The notes under the pieces are model-generated. The model saw nothing but the letters and a program-made list of their open reading frames with translations. It was not told where the DNA came from and ran no database searches. From contig CALKVF010000110.1 of the NCBI GenBank assembly GCA_937996535.1, positions 1 to 64,000 of the forward strand: a stretch of 64,000 bases of DNA. The letters are read 5' to 3'. Source of the stretch: an uncultured Novosphingobium sp. (GTDB taxonomy: Bacteria > Pseudomonadota > Alphaproteobacteria > Sphingomonadales > Sphingomonadaceae). Below are positions 9,743 to 17,675 of this stretch, piece after piece (position 1 is the first letter of the stretch; each line of letters starts with the position of its first letter). The position numbers and the translations under genes are program-made.

Positions 9743-11179
9743 ATGGGTGAGATTGTTTCAAACCGGATGCTGGCGACATCGGTCGCCGTGCTGGCGCTGA
9801 TGGCAGTGCCCGCTGCGGCGGATTCCCCCGATCTCGCCGCCGCGATCCAGACCGCGCTCAACACCAATCCCGAAATCAACCAGGCGGTGCGCAACCGCGA
9901 GGCGGTCGATTTCGAACGCAAGCAGGCCCAGGGGCTGTTCTTGCCACGGATCTCCGTCGAAGGATCGGCCGGGGTGCGCCGGCTCGAAAATGACACCCGC
10001 CGTTCGCTCGGCATCGCGGATGACAAGCTCTACCCCGTTGAAGGGGGCCTGCGCGCGCAGCAGATCCTGTTCGACGCCGGCAGCCGCAGCAGCGAAGTGC
10101 GCCGTCAGGCCTCGCGCAGCGACGGCGCGGCATGGCGGGTGATGGAGCGTTCGCAGTTCATCGCGCTGCAGGTCACGCGCCAGTATCTCGACTATCTGCT
10201 GCAACAGCGCACCGTGGCGGCAGCGGAGGACAACGCCGCCTTTCACCAGACGCTGCTCAACGACCTGCGCGAAGGGGTGAAAAGCGGCTCGATCAGCATT
10301 GCCGATCAGCAGCAGGCCGAGGAACGGCTGCGGGCCTCGCGCGCGCGGCTGACCGAGGCGAAGCAGGACATGGTCGATACGGCCACTTCGTTCCGCACGC
10401 TGACCGGGCTGGAGATCGACCAGACCGCGATGGTCCCACCCACCCTGCGGCCCAAGCTGCCAGCTTCGCTCAACGAGGCGATCGACCTGGCCCGGGCGGA
10501 CAATCCGCGCCTGCGCGAAGCCCAGGCCGACCTTGATGCCGCCGCCGCCGTGACCCGCAAGGCCCGAGCCGATCTGGCGCCGACCGTCTCGCTTGAGGGC
10601 AATGCCCGCGTCGGCCACGACATCGACGGGTTCCGAGGCCATTCCAACGATCTCAACGCCGGCGTGGTGCTGCGCTGGGATCTGTTCAACGGCGGGATCA
10701 ACCGCAACAAGGTGCACGAGATGGAGCGCCGCGAAAGCGAGGCCCGCTACCGGGTCGAGCAGATGCAGCGCGAGGCCGAACAGGACATGCGCGTGGCCTG
10801 GAACGCGCTGCTCAGCCAGGGCGAGCTGGTCACCGAACTCGATCAGCAAAGCCGCGTTTCCGACGATCTGCTCGCCTCCTACCGCGAACAGTTCAACGTC
10901 GGGCGGCGCTCGCTGCTCGACGTGCTCGATGCGCAGAACACCCGCTACAACGTGCAGGTCCGGGCAGAGACCGCGCGGTTCGGGCAGATGTTTGCCGAGT
11001 ACAAGGTGCTCGCCGCATCGAACCAGCTGATCCAGGCGCTCAACGTGCCGGCCCCGACCGCCGCGACCGCCGACCAGCGCGATCGCTTCTCGGTGCGGCC
11101 GGCTGCCGTTCAGGATTCGAACGCGGTCACGGGCGCCGACACCGAAGCGGGGCTCAAGCCCGAAGAGCCTGCCTATTGA
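9743..11179 (+). CDS. TolC-family outer membrane channel of the adhesin secretion system
   Basis: This 478-residue protein begins with a signal peptide (about 1-26, ending MAVPAAADS). It continues with the paired long helical segments of the TolC/outer-membrane-efflux family. The repeated motif of the family is visible, for example NARVGHD and the late NVGRRSLLDVLDAQN element. ATG 9743 is chosen because GGAAAGG lies seven bases upstream and the signal peptide follows directly. The gene starts 61 bases after the adhesin stop and is followed 35 bases later by the ABC transporter gene. It is therefore the likely outer membrane exit of the same machine. LapE is the functional counterpart in Pseudomonas. 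It is distinct from a second TolC gene at 23861-25285. Confidence 0.9.
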   Translation: MGEIVSNRMLATSVAVLALMAVPAAADSPDLAAAIQTALNTNPEINQAVRNREAVDFERKQAQGLFLPRISVEGSAGVRRLENDTRRSLGIADDKLYPVEGGLRAQQILFDAGSRSSEVRRQASRSDGAAWRVMERSQFIALQVTRQYLDYLLQQRTVAAAEDNAAFHQTLLNDLREGVKSGSISIADQQQAEERLRASRARLTEAKQDMVDTATSFRTLTGLEIDQTAMVPPTLRPKLPASLNEAIDLARADNPRLREAQADLDAAAAVTRKARADLAPTVSLEGNARVGHDIDGFRGHSNDLNAGVVLRWDLFNGGINRNKVHEMERRESEARYRVEQMQREAEQDMRVAWNALLSQGELVTELDQQSRVSDDLLASYREQFNVGRRSLLDVLDAQNTRYNVQVRAETARFGQMFAEYKVLAASNQLIQALNVPAPTAATADQRDRFSVRPAAVQDSNAVTGADTEAGLKPEEPAY

Positions 11180-11214
11180 TACCTGCCTGCTGACCTCGCC
11201 TGCGGAGAGTGACA

Positions 11215-13350
11215 GTGAAACTGGATATTTGGTGGAACGAGCCCGCACAGGGCGATGAGATACTGGCCTGCGTGGCCTCGGTGGCCTTGCGCTTTGAGCG
11301 GCCATCCTCGCCCGCCGCGATCGGCGCCGGGCTGACCCTCGATGAAAGCGGGCGGCTGCCGGTCGATCAACTGGGCAATGCCCTGCACCGGGTCGGACTG
11401 CGCAGCCGCGCGGGCCGCGCCCGGCTGGATCGCTGGAGCCACGGCGATCTGCCCGCGATCCTCCCGCTGGATGGCGGACGGGCGGTGGTGCTGCACGCGA
11501 TCCACGGCGATCTGGGCGAAGTCGAACTGCCCTTCGTGCCCGAGCGCGAGACGGTCACCCTGGCTGATCTCGACGCGCTCTATACCGGCGGCGGGCTGAT
11601 CGTCACGCCCGATCCACAGGTGGAACGCAACGCCGACCAGCCCTGGCACGCCCCCGCCAAGCCGCACTGGTTCTGGAGCGAAGTGCGCGAAGTGCGCCGC
11701 CAGTTCGGCTTCGTGATGGTCGCCGCGCTGGCAATCAACCTCCTCGCCTTCGCGATGCCGCTGTTCACGATGAACGTCTATGACCGGATCATTCCCAACC
11801 GCGCGGCCACCAGTCTGTGGGTGCTGGCAATCGGCGTGCTGCTGGCGATCGGGCTGGAATTCGCGCTGCGGCTGGCGCGCACCCGGTTGATCGACGAACT
11901 CGGCCGCTCGCTGGATGCGCGCTATTCGCAGCGCCTGTTCGAAAAGATGCTCAACCTGCCGCTGACCCTGCGGCGCGGCAGCACCGGCGCGCTGGCCCGG
12001 CGGGTTTCGGAATACGAACAGGTCCGCGATTTCTTCGCCTCGACCATGATCGTGCTGTGCGTCGATCTGGTGTTCCTGTTCCTGTTCCTCGGCCTGATCC
12101 TGGTGATCGGCGGCTGGCTGGCCGCGATCCCGCTGATCGCGATCGCGGTGATGGCGGTGGCCGGTTACCTGCTGCAACGCTCGATCGGGCAGACCGTGCT
12201 CGATGCCCAGGCCGACACCAGCCTGCAGCAGACCGCGCTGGTCGAAGCACTCGGCGCGCTCGAAACGGTCAAGGCCTGCCGCGGCGAAGGCCGGGTGCTG
12301 GGGCGCTGGCAGCGTTATGCCGCATCCAGCGCCGCCACCCAGGAACGCCTGCGCGGATTGACCGCAACCGCGATCAACCTTGCCACGCTGTGCCAGCAGG
12401 GCACCAATATCGGGCTCGTCGTCGGCGGGTTCTACCTGTTCGACGCGGGCAAGATCTCGATGGGCGGGATCATCGCGATCATCATGCTGTCCAGTCGCTC
12501 GCTCGCCCCGGTCGGGCAGCTCGCGTTCCTGATCACCCGCGGCCGGCAGGCCTTCGCCACGCTGGACAGCCTGCAGGATCTGGTCGAGCAGCCCGACGAA
12601 CGCGATCTTGGCAGCCGGGCGATCATGCCAACGATCACCCGCGGCGAACTCGAACTCGATGCCGTCGATTTCCGCTATCCCGAAGCCCCGCGCGATGCCC
12701 TGAGCGGCATCACCCTGCGCATTCGCCCGGGCGAGAGGATCGGGCTGATCGGCCGGGTCGCCTCGGGCAAGTCGACGCTCGGCCGGCTCTTGTGCGGGCT
12801 CTATGAACCCAGCGGCGGGACGTACCGGGTCGATGGGCTCGACAGCCGCCAGTTCGGCCCCCACGCGCTGCGCGCCGACCTGCGCTTTGTCGGGCAGGAT
12901 GCCGAGCTGTTCAGCGGCACCGTGCGCGAAAACCTCCTGTTCGGCGCGCGCGAGGCCAGCGATGCCGACCTGATCGAGGCGGTGATGCGCTCGGGCGCGG
13001 GCAGCTTCATTGGCCGCGATGCCACCGGGTTCGACTATCACGTGGGCGAACGCGGCGGGCGGCTGTCGGGCGGGCAGCGCAGCTTCCTGGTCATGGCCCG
13101 TGCGCTGGTCGAACCCTGCCGCGTGCTATTCCTTGATGAACCGACCGGCGCGATGGACAGCCAGACCGAACGCTTGTTCGTCGAGCATCTCGACCGCGCG
13201 CTGCGCCCGGATCAGACGCTGATCGTCTCGACCCACCGCAACGCGCTGTTTCAGTTGGTCGACCGGCTGATCGTGATCGATGGCGGGCGGATCATTGCCG
13301 ATGGTCCGCGCGACGTGATCCTCGGCCAGACGATGATGGCGGCGGAATGA
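11215..13350 (+). CDS. lapB: Type I secretion ABC transporter, LapB type (C39-like domain, permease, ATPase)
   Basis: This 711-residue inner membrane protein energises export of the adhesin. The first 130 residues form a peptidase-C39-like domain without an obvious catalytic cysteine, as in LapB and HlyB, where the domain binds substrate. Membrane helices follow at about 155-440 (first one VAALAINLLAFAMPLF). The ATPase domain carries a Walker A near residue 513 (ASGKST), the signature LSGGQR, and Walker B VLFLDEPTGAMD. GTG 11215 is preferred because GGAGAG lies five bases upstream; another GTG sits two codons earlier. The stop overlaps the start of the hydrolase gene by four bases (ATGA), so the two are translationally coupled. 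Confidence 0.92.
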   Translation: MKLDIWWNEPAQGDEILACVASVALRFERPSSPAAIGAGLTLDESGRLPVDQLGNALHRVGLRSRAGRARLDRWSHGDLPAILPLDGGRAVVLHAIHGDLGEVELPFVPERETVTLADLDALYTGGGLIVTPDPQVERNADQPWHAPAKPHWFWSEVREVRRQFGFVMVAALAINLLAFAMPLFTMNVYDRIIPNRAATSLWVLAIGVLLAIGLEFALRLARTRLIDELGRSLDARYSQRLFEKMLNLPLTLRRGSTGALARRVSEYEQVRDFFASTMIVLCVDLVFLFLFLGLILVIGGWLAAIPLIAIAVMAVAGYLLQRSIGQTVLDAQADTSLQQTALVEALGALETVKACRGEGRVLGRWQRYAASSAATQERLRGLTATAINLATLCQQGTNIGLVVGGFYLFDAGKISMGGIIAIIMLSSRSLAPVGQLAFLITRGRQAFATLDSLQDLVEQPDERDLGSRAIMPTITRGELELDAVDFRYPEAPRDALSGITLRIRPGERIGLIGRVASGKSTLGRLLCGLYEPSGGTYRVDGLDSRQFGPHALRADLRFVGQDAELFSGTVRENLLFGAREASDADLIEAVMRSGAGSFIGRDATGFDYHVGERGGRLSGGQRSFLVMARALVEPCRVLFLDEPTGAMDSQTERLFVEHLDRALRPDQTLIVSTHRNALFQLVDRLIVIDGGRIIADGPRDVILGQTMMAAE

Positions 13351-14399
13351 CCATGGCCGCGCACACCCCCAAGCTGTGGCGCAACCCTGGCTCGTTCATC
13401 GCCGGCGTGGCCACGGCCAGCCTGGCCTTCAGCCTTGTGCCTTCGATCAAGGTTGCCGATCCGCTCGGCGCGCTGGGCCGGATAACTGCGCGGACGCCCA
13501 CTGCCCCCCCGCCGGGACCAGCCCTGCCCGCCAATGCCGATCTGCAACAGATCGCTGCCGTCCCCCATCCCGAACTCGACGAGGTGGGCATGACCGCCGA
13601 GGTCAAGAACGCGCATCTGCCCTTTGCCCATGCGCCGGCCCTTGCCGCCGCGCCCTTCGCCGCGGTCAACCTTGCCAGCGGCATCGGCCAGACCGCGCTG
13701 CAATGCCTGACCCAGGCGGTCTATTACGAAGCCGGCCAGGAGCCGCTATCCGGGCGCCGCGCCGTGGCTCAGGTGGTGCTCAACCGGCTGCGCCATCCGG
13801 CCTTTCCCAAAAGCGTGTGCGGCGTGGTCTATCAGGGATCGACCCGGCCAGGCTGCCAGTTCAGCTTCACCTGCGATGGATCGCTGGCGCGCCGCCCGGT
13901 CCCGGCGATCTGGGAAGAGGCGCGGCGGGTTGCCGCCGATGCGCTCGAAGGCCACGTCGAACCGGCGGTCGGCTATGCCACGCACTATCACGCCAATTAC
14001 GTCTATCCCTATTGGGCACCCCGGCTGGTCAAGCTGGCCAAGATCGGCGCGCACATCTTCTATCGCTGGCCCGGCAGCTGGGGCACGCCAGCGGCGTTTC
14101 AGGGGCAATATGCCGGCGCCGAGGCCATCCCCGCCTGGCGCAAGGCCGGTGCGGTGGTCCGCCTCGCGGGCAGCGATGCCATCGCGGTCGGCGCGCTTCC
14201 CGGCGGAGGGCCAATCACCGCCGAAGCCCGGCTGGCAATTGCCGAACCCGGCGGACGGATCGACACCACAACCGGCTGGCGGATGCACATCTCCGACCCG
14301 GCCGAGCTGAACCGCGCCTCGGCGGCCACGCTGCGCCGGCAGACCGGGATCAACCCTCTCCTCGAAACCACGGCAGGATCGCAGCATGAAAATCCTTGA
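13347..14399 (+). CDS. SleB/CwlJ-type cell wall hydrolase embedded in the secretion operon
   Basis: This 350-residue protein has an N-terminal membrane segment or uncleaved signal (about 18-34), a proline-rich linker, and a SleB-type hydrolase_2 domain at about 113-235. The hallmark TQAVYYEAGQEPLSGRRAVA includes the predicted catalytic Glu128, and the conserved VVLNR and QFSF-C elements follow. Members cut the glycan backbone of peptidoglycan. The gene overlaps the lapB stop by four bases and the lapC start by fourteen, so it is an integral part of the operon. A local role in opening peptidoglycan for assembly of the secretion channel, or for passage of its partners, is inferred. The roughly 115-residue C-terminal extension is unrecognised. 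Confidence 0.85.
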   Translation: MTMAAHTPKLWRNPGSFIAGVATASLAFSLVPSIKVADPLGALGRITARTPTAPPPGPALPANADLQQIAAVPHPELDEVGMTAEVKNAHLPFAHAPALAAAPFAAVNLASGIGQTALQCLTQAVYYEAGQEPLSGRRAVAQVVLNRLRHPAFPKSVCGVVYQGSTRPGCQFSFTCDGSLARRPVPAIWEEARRVAADALEGHVEPAVGYATHYHANYVYPYWAPRLVKLAKIGAHIFYRWPGSWGTPAAFQGQYAGAEAIPAWRKAGAVVRLAGSDAIAVGALPGGGPITAEARLAIAEPGGRIDTTTGWRMHISDPAELNRASAATLRRQTGINPLLETTAGSQHENP

Positions 14400-15666
14400 A
14401 TGGTATCGCGGCCTGTCGGGCTCGCGCCAGATCATCGTGGCGGGCAGCGGCGGCTTGCTGCTGTTCGTGCTGTGGGCTTCGCTGGCGCAGGTGGATGAAA
14501 TCACCCGCGGGCAAGGCCGGATCATTCCGTCGAGCAAGGCACAGATCGTCCAGTCAGCCGCGCCAGCGACGATCCGCGAAATCCTGGTCCGCTCGGGCCA
14601 GACCGTGCGCAAGGGGCAACTGCTGGTCAGGCTCGATGATTCCGAAGCTGCATCGCAGCTTGGCCAGATCGCGGCTGAAAACCGCTCGCTCACCGCGCGG
14701 GCCTCGCGCCTCTCGCGCGAGGGCGGGACGGGCGGCGATTGCCCGGTCAATCCCGATGGCACCACCCCGGTCGAATGCCAGGAGGAATCCGCCCTCCAGC
14801 AAGTCCGCGCCTCCGCCTTCCGCAGCAAGATCATGGCGCTGCGCGCCGCGGTCGAACAGCGCCGCCGCGATCATGGCGAGGCCCAGGCCACGGCGGCCAG
14901 CCTGCGCTCCAGCCTGCAACTCGCGGAAAACCAGGTCGGGATGCTCGCCCCGCTGGCCGCGAAATCGATCGTGCCGCAGACCGAACTGCTCTCCGCCCAG
15001 CGCGAAGTGGCCGACCTGCGCGGGCGGCTTGCCGCCGCCCAGCAAGCCACGACCCGCGCCGCTGCGAGCATTGCCGAAGCCGAAGCCCAGGCCTCCGAAG
15101 CCGGGTTCCAGTTCCAGCAGGAAGCGCTGAACGAGCGCAACCAGCTTGCCGCCAAGATCGCGGTCAATGCCGAGGCGCTGCGCGGCGCCAACGGCAAGCT
15201 CGAACGCACCGAACTGCGCTCGCCGGTCGATGGGGTGGTCAACGATGTCCAGATCACCACGGTCGGCGGGTTTGTGCAACCGGGGCAGAAGATCGTGCAG
15301 GTCGTGCCGATGGGCGATCGGTTGCTGGTCGAAGCCCGCGTCACCCCGCGCGACATCGCCTTCATCAAGGTGGGCGACCGCGCCAACGTGAAAGTCACCG
15401 CCTATGATTTTTCGGTCTATGGCGGGCTATCGGGCGTGGTGCAGCAAGTCTCGGCCGACAGCATCTATGACGAGGAAAGCCGCCAGACGCTGTTCACCAT
15501 CGTGGTTGAAACCGATCGCTCGTACCTGATGTCGCACGGGCGGCGGCTGCCGATCAGCCCGGGGATGATCTGCGATGTCGAGATCATCACTGGCCGCAAG
15601 AGCATCCTGGCCTATCTCCTGAAGCCGGCTTTCAAGATCGGCTCCGAAGCCTTTACCGAGCGGTGA
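14386..15666 (+). CDS. lapC: HlyD-family membrane fusion protein, LapC type
   Basis: This 426-residue periplasmic adaptor joins the LapB-type ABC protein to TolC. It has one membrane helix at about 18-38, a first half of the lipoyl/barrel-sandwich domain (residues 55-90, RSGQTVRKGQLLVRLDD), and a long coiled coil at about 95-265. The returning half contains ERTELRSPVDGVVND, and a beta-barrel region lies towards the end. It starts inside the upstream hydrolase gene (14-base overlap). Its stop overlaps the end of the convergent LapG-type gene by 14 bases. Confidence 0.92.
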   Translation: MKILEWYRGLSGSRQIIVAGSGGLLLFVLWASLAQVDEITRGQGRIIPSSKAQIVQSAAPATIREILVRSGQTVRKGQLLVRLDDSEAASQLGQIAAENRSLTARASRLSREGGTGGDCPVNPDGTTPVECQEESALQQVRASAFRSKIMALRAAVEQRRRDHGEAQATAASLRSSLQLAENQVGMLAPLAAKSIVPQTELLSAQREVADLRGRLAAAQQATTRAAASIAEAEAQASEAGFQFQQEALNERNQLAAKIAVNAEALRGANGKLERTELRSPVDGVVNDVQITTVGGFVQPGQKIVQVVPMGDRLLVEARVTPRDIAFIKVGDRANVKVTAYDFSVYGGLSGVVQQVSADSIYDEESRQTLFTIVVETDRSYLMSHGRRLPISPGMICDVEIITGRKSILAYLLKPAFKIGSEAFTER

Positions 15667-16618
15667 GCCCGGCCATGTCCCCGGCGGCAGAATAGCCATG
15701 AACCCACGCCTTCTCTCCCGAAAAGGTCATGATCGGGCGGTAGTCCTGTGCGCGGGTGGCATCGAGCAAGCCGTCGCTACGGCTGTCGAGCGCATAAAGC
15801 CGCCCGCCCTCGCGCACCACCAGCAGCATGTGATCGTCACGCACCGCCATATCGCGCACCACAACGAGGTAGAGATCTTCCTCGCGCACGCCGAGGCTGC
15901 GCAGCAGCGCGAGCTTGGCGATGGCATAGTCCTCGCAGTCGCCCCGCCGGCTCAGCAGGGTCTGGCGCGCACCGGCCCAGTTGTCCTTGGCATCGGCGGT
16001 GAAAGTCAGGCGGCTGTTGACCCATCGGTTGGCCATGTCGAAGGCTTCAAGCCGCGGCTTGCCGCTGGCTTCATGGAGCAGTGCGCTCCACGGCCCAGCC
16101 CCGACGGCAAGGCTGCTGCCGCGCACCTTGCGCCAGCGGCCATCCAGCGGGGTTCGCCCGATCGGGATCGCGGTGCTGCCGAACACGGATGGCATCCCCG
16201 AAGGCAAGACCCGCATCATGATGCTGGGGGTGAGCATGGTTTCGACCTTGCCCGAAATCGCCACCAGGCGCGCGGCGCAGCGCTGCGGCCCGATGCCGGC
16301 GGCGCGATTGCTGCTACCCTTGATCGCGATGGCCGAGGCGAAGCCCGCCGGGGCAATCCCCTCTTGCGCGGCGCGCAGGCGGGCAAGCCGGCTTTGCTGC
16401 AAGCCTCCGCTGGCGAGTGTGCCGAGGTCTGCCCCCGGCGACGGCGCGGCCGATGCCGGCCGGCTGGCGCAGCCATCCACGCCAGGCGCGCCGGACTGCG
16501 GCAGGAATGCCGCCGCCTCAGCCGGAGCAACGCCTGCTGCCGCTGCGCTCAATGCAATCAGTCCCGCCACCGCATGGCGGATAGATGCGCCCCGCAGGCG
16601 CCAGATCATCCGTGGCAT
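15653..16618 (-). CDS. lapG: LapG-type periplasmic cysteine protease (BTLCP family)
   Basis: This 321-residue protein has a signal peptide (about 1-36) and a C-terminal transglutaminase-like cysteine proteinase domain from about 145. The predicted catalytic triad is Cys228 (RRGDCEDYA), His263 (DDHMLLVV) and Asp278 (YALDSRSD). In Pseudomonas, LapG cuts the N-terminal retention module of the adhesin at a di-alanine when c-di-GMP is low, which releases the cell. Here it is encoded convergently with the adhesin operon, and the adhesin has a suitable PAAG site at 139-142. About 100 residues between signal peptide and protease domain are additional to compact LapG proteins. The controlling receptor LapD is not encoded in the window. 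AAGGGA six bases before the ATG supports the start. Confidence 0.88.
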   Translation of the reverse strand: MPRMIWRLRGASIRHAVAGLIALSAAAAGVAPAEAAAFLPQSGAPGVDGCASRPASAAPSPGADLGTLASGGLQQSRLARLRAAQEGIAPAGFASAIAIKGSSNRAAGIGPQRCAARLVAISGKVETMLTPSIMMRVLPSGMPSVFGSTAIPIGRTPLDGRWRKVRGSSLAVGAGPWSALLHEASGKPRLEAFDMANRWVNSRLTFTADAKDNWAGARQTLLSRRGDCEDYAIAKLALLRSLGVREEDLYLVVVRDMAVRDDHMLLVVREGGRLYALDSRSDGLLDATRAQDYRPIMTFSGEKAWVHGYSAAGDMAGLTAR

Positions 16619-16677
16619 AACCCATCCCTTAGCCCGGGGCGGGTCAATACGGAGTTAAGCCACCGTCGAACAATACG

Positions 16678-16704
16678 TCGAAGCCCCCAATTGGGGGGTT
16701 TCGA
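16678..16704. promoter_or_regulatory. Near-perfect 27-bp inverted repeat between divergent genes
   Basis: The arms TCGAAGCCCCC and GGGGGGTTTCGA surround AATT and pair almost fully. The element lies 60 bases upstream of the LapG-type gene and 36 bases upstream of the small secreted-protein gene. It could be an operator for one or both, or a hairpin in a leader transcript. Confidence 0.35.
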
Positions 16705-16740
16705 CTCCCATTCTGGAGGCAGTTGTCCGGGAGCCTGTCC

Positions 16741-17181
16741 ATGATCGCCCCCTTGTTTCTGGCCGCAGCGCTGCCGCTGGCGCTGCAATCGGCCACCCCG
16801 TTGCTCATCCCGCCGCTGCGTTCGCGCTCGCAGGTCGAGGTGCCGATAACACCAGCTAAGACATCGGCAATGCTTGATAATCTCGCCCGGCAATGCGGCG
16901 AGCGGCAGTTGCAGGTAATCACCCGCGACGAGGTGCAGGTGACCTGTTCCTACGAGCCGGACTACGCCAGCCGGCTGTCCTATATCACCGCCAAGCCGCG
17001 CCCCGAGGGACCGCTGCTCGGCTATGTCCGGTTCGCGGTGGTTCGGGGCGGCGGCGCGCTGCGCATCCAGGCGCTGCGCTATGCTGAATTTCGCGCCGCG
17101 GGCGAGCTGCGCCAGCAGGTTTCCGACGATGTCACGGTGCTGCGCGAGATGATCGCCCAGGCCCAGTCGAGCCGATCATGA
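16741..17181 (+). CDS. Small secreted protein of unknown function
   Basis: The 146-residue product begins with a clear signal peptide (about 1-22, LFLAAALPLALQSATP) and is then a soluble periplasmic or exported protein. Two cysteines about 23 residues apart (RQCGERQ and QVTCSYE) could form a disulphide. ATG 16741 has GGGAG seven bases upstream; a TTG at 16723 is less likely. The gene diverges from the LapG-type gene and lies between the two type I secretion loci. I do not recognise the family. A link to secretion is suggested by location alone. Confidence 0.65.
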   Translation: MIAPLFLAAALPLALQSATPLLIPPLRSRSQVEVPITPAKTSAMLDNLARQCGERQLQVITRDEVQVTCSYEPDYASRLSYITAKPRPEGPLLGYVRFAVVRGGGALRIQALRYAEFRAAGELRQQVSDDVTVLREMIAQAQSSRS

Positions 17182-17483
17182 CCATCCGGGCATGATTCGC
17201 GCCGTGCCGCTCAGAACCCGCACCTGAAGCCGAAATTCGCCGCTTTTTTACGTCCCCCATTGGGACTGTTCGCCAGATTCGGCGCGGCTAGACTTTTGTC
17301 GAGGCCTGCCCTGCCCGACTGGCGGGCCTCAAGATCGTTTGCCCGGTCTGCCCGGAAGCGATCAGGCCGGGGACGCGGCGCGGTCGTAGGTCCCGTCTCC
17401 GGCCACCCTACGGAAAATCTCCTAAAAAAGCCCTTTCAACGTCCCTGAATGTGGACTGCATCAGCCCACGAATCAGCTAGAAT

Positions 17484-17603
17484 TGCAGGGTGTGATCGAC
17501 GGACCGCAACGACGATCACCAGCTTGTTCCAGCTGTTGCGACCCAGCAGGAGCAAAGATTGGCCGGGCGCTCGACCAGCCCATCGGCGCCCGGCCCCATT
17601 TTT
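17484..17603 (+). ncRNA. Possible small RNA ending in an intrinsic terminator
   Basis: A -10-like TAGAAT is at 17478-17483. The following 120 bases contain a nested hairpin (CGCAA...CAGCT-TGTTCC-AGCTG-TTGCG) and finish in a perfect GC-rich stem with TTTTT. There is no coding frame. The 5' end is a guess, and no good -35 element is seen. The terminator may instead simply serve the neighbouring protein genes. Confidence 0.25.
17561..17603 (+). terminator. Intrinsic terminator
   Basis: The arms GGCCGGGCGC (17561-17570) and GCGCCCGGCC (17586-17595) pair perfectly over ten bases and are followed by CCATTTTT. On the minus strand the same stem lies 73 bases after the Omp85-like stop but has only a weak T tract. 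It may therefore act in both directions. Confidence 0.7.
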
Positions 17604-17675
17604 CGGACATCTGCCCGATGCCCGTGCCCTATCCAACGCTGCGCCGCGCCTCGCCGACAGCCGGTCTGGCTGCGG

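Larger units (their letters stand above)
17182..17675. other. Intergenic region with two hairpins, no protein gene
   Basis: About 490 bases separate the small secreted-protein gene from the convergent Omp85-like gene. I see no credible coding frame. A ten-base-pair hairpin with one G-U pair lies at 17301-17330 (arms GAGGCCTGCC and GGCGGGCCTC) and could end the upstream transcript. A stronger intrinsic terminator is at 17561-17603. The stretch before it can fold and may encode a small RNA. Confidence 0.55.
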
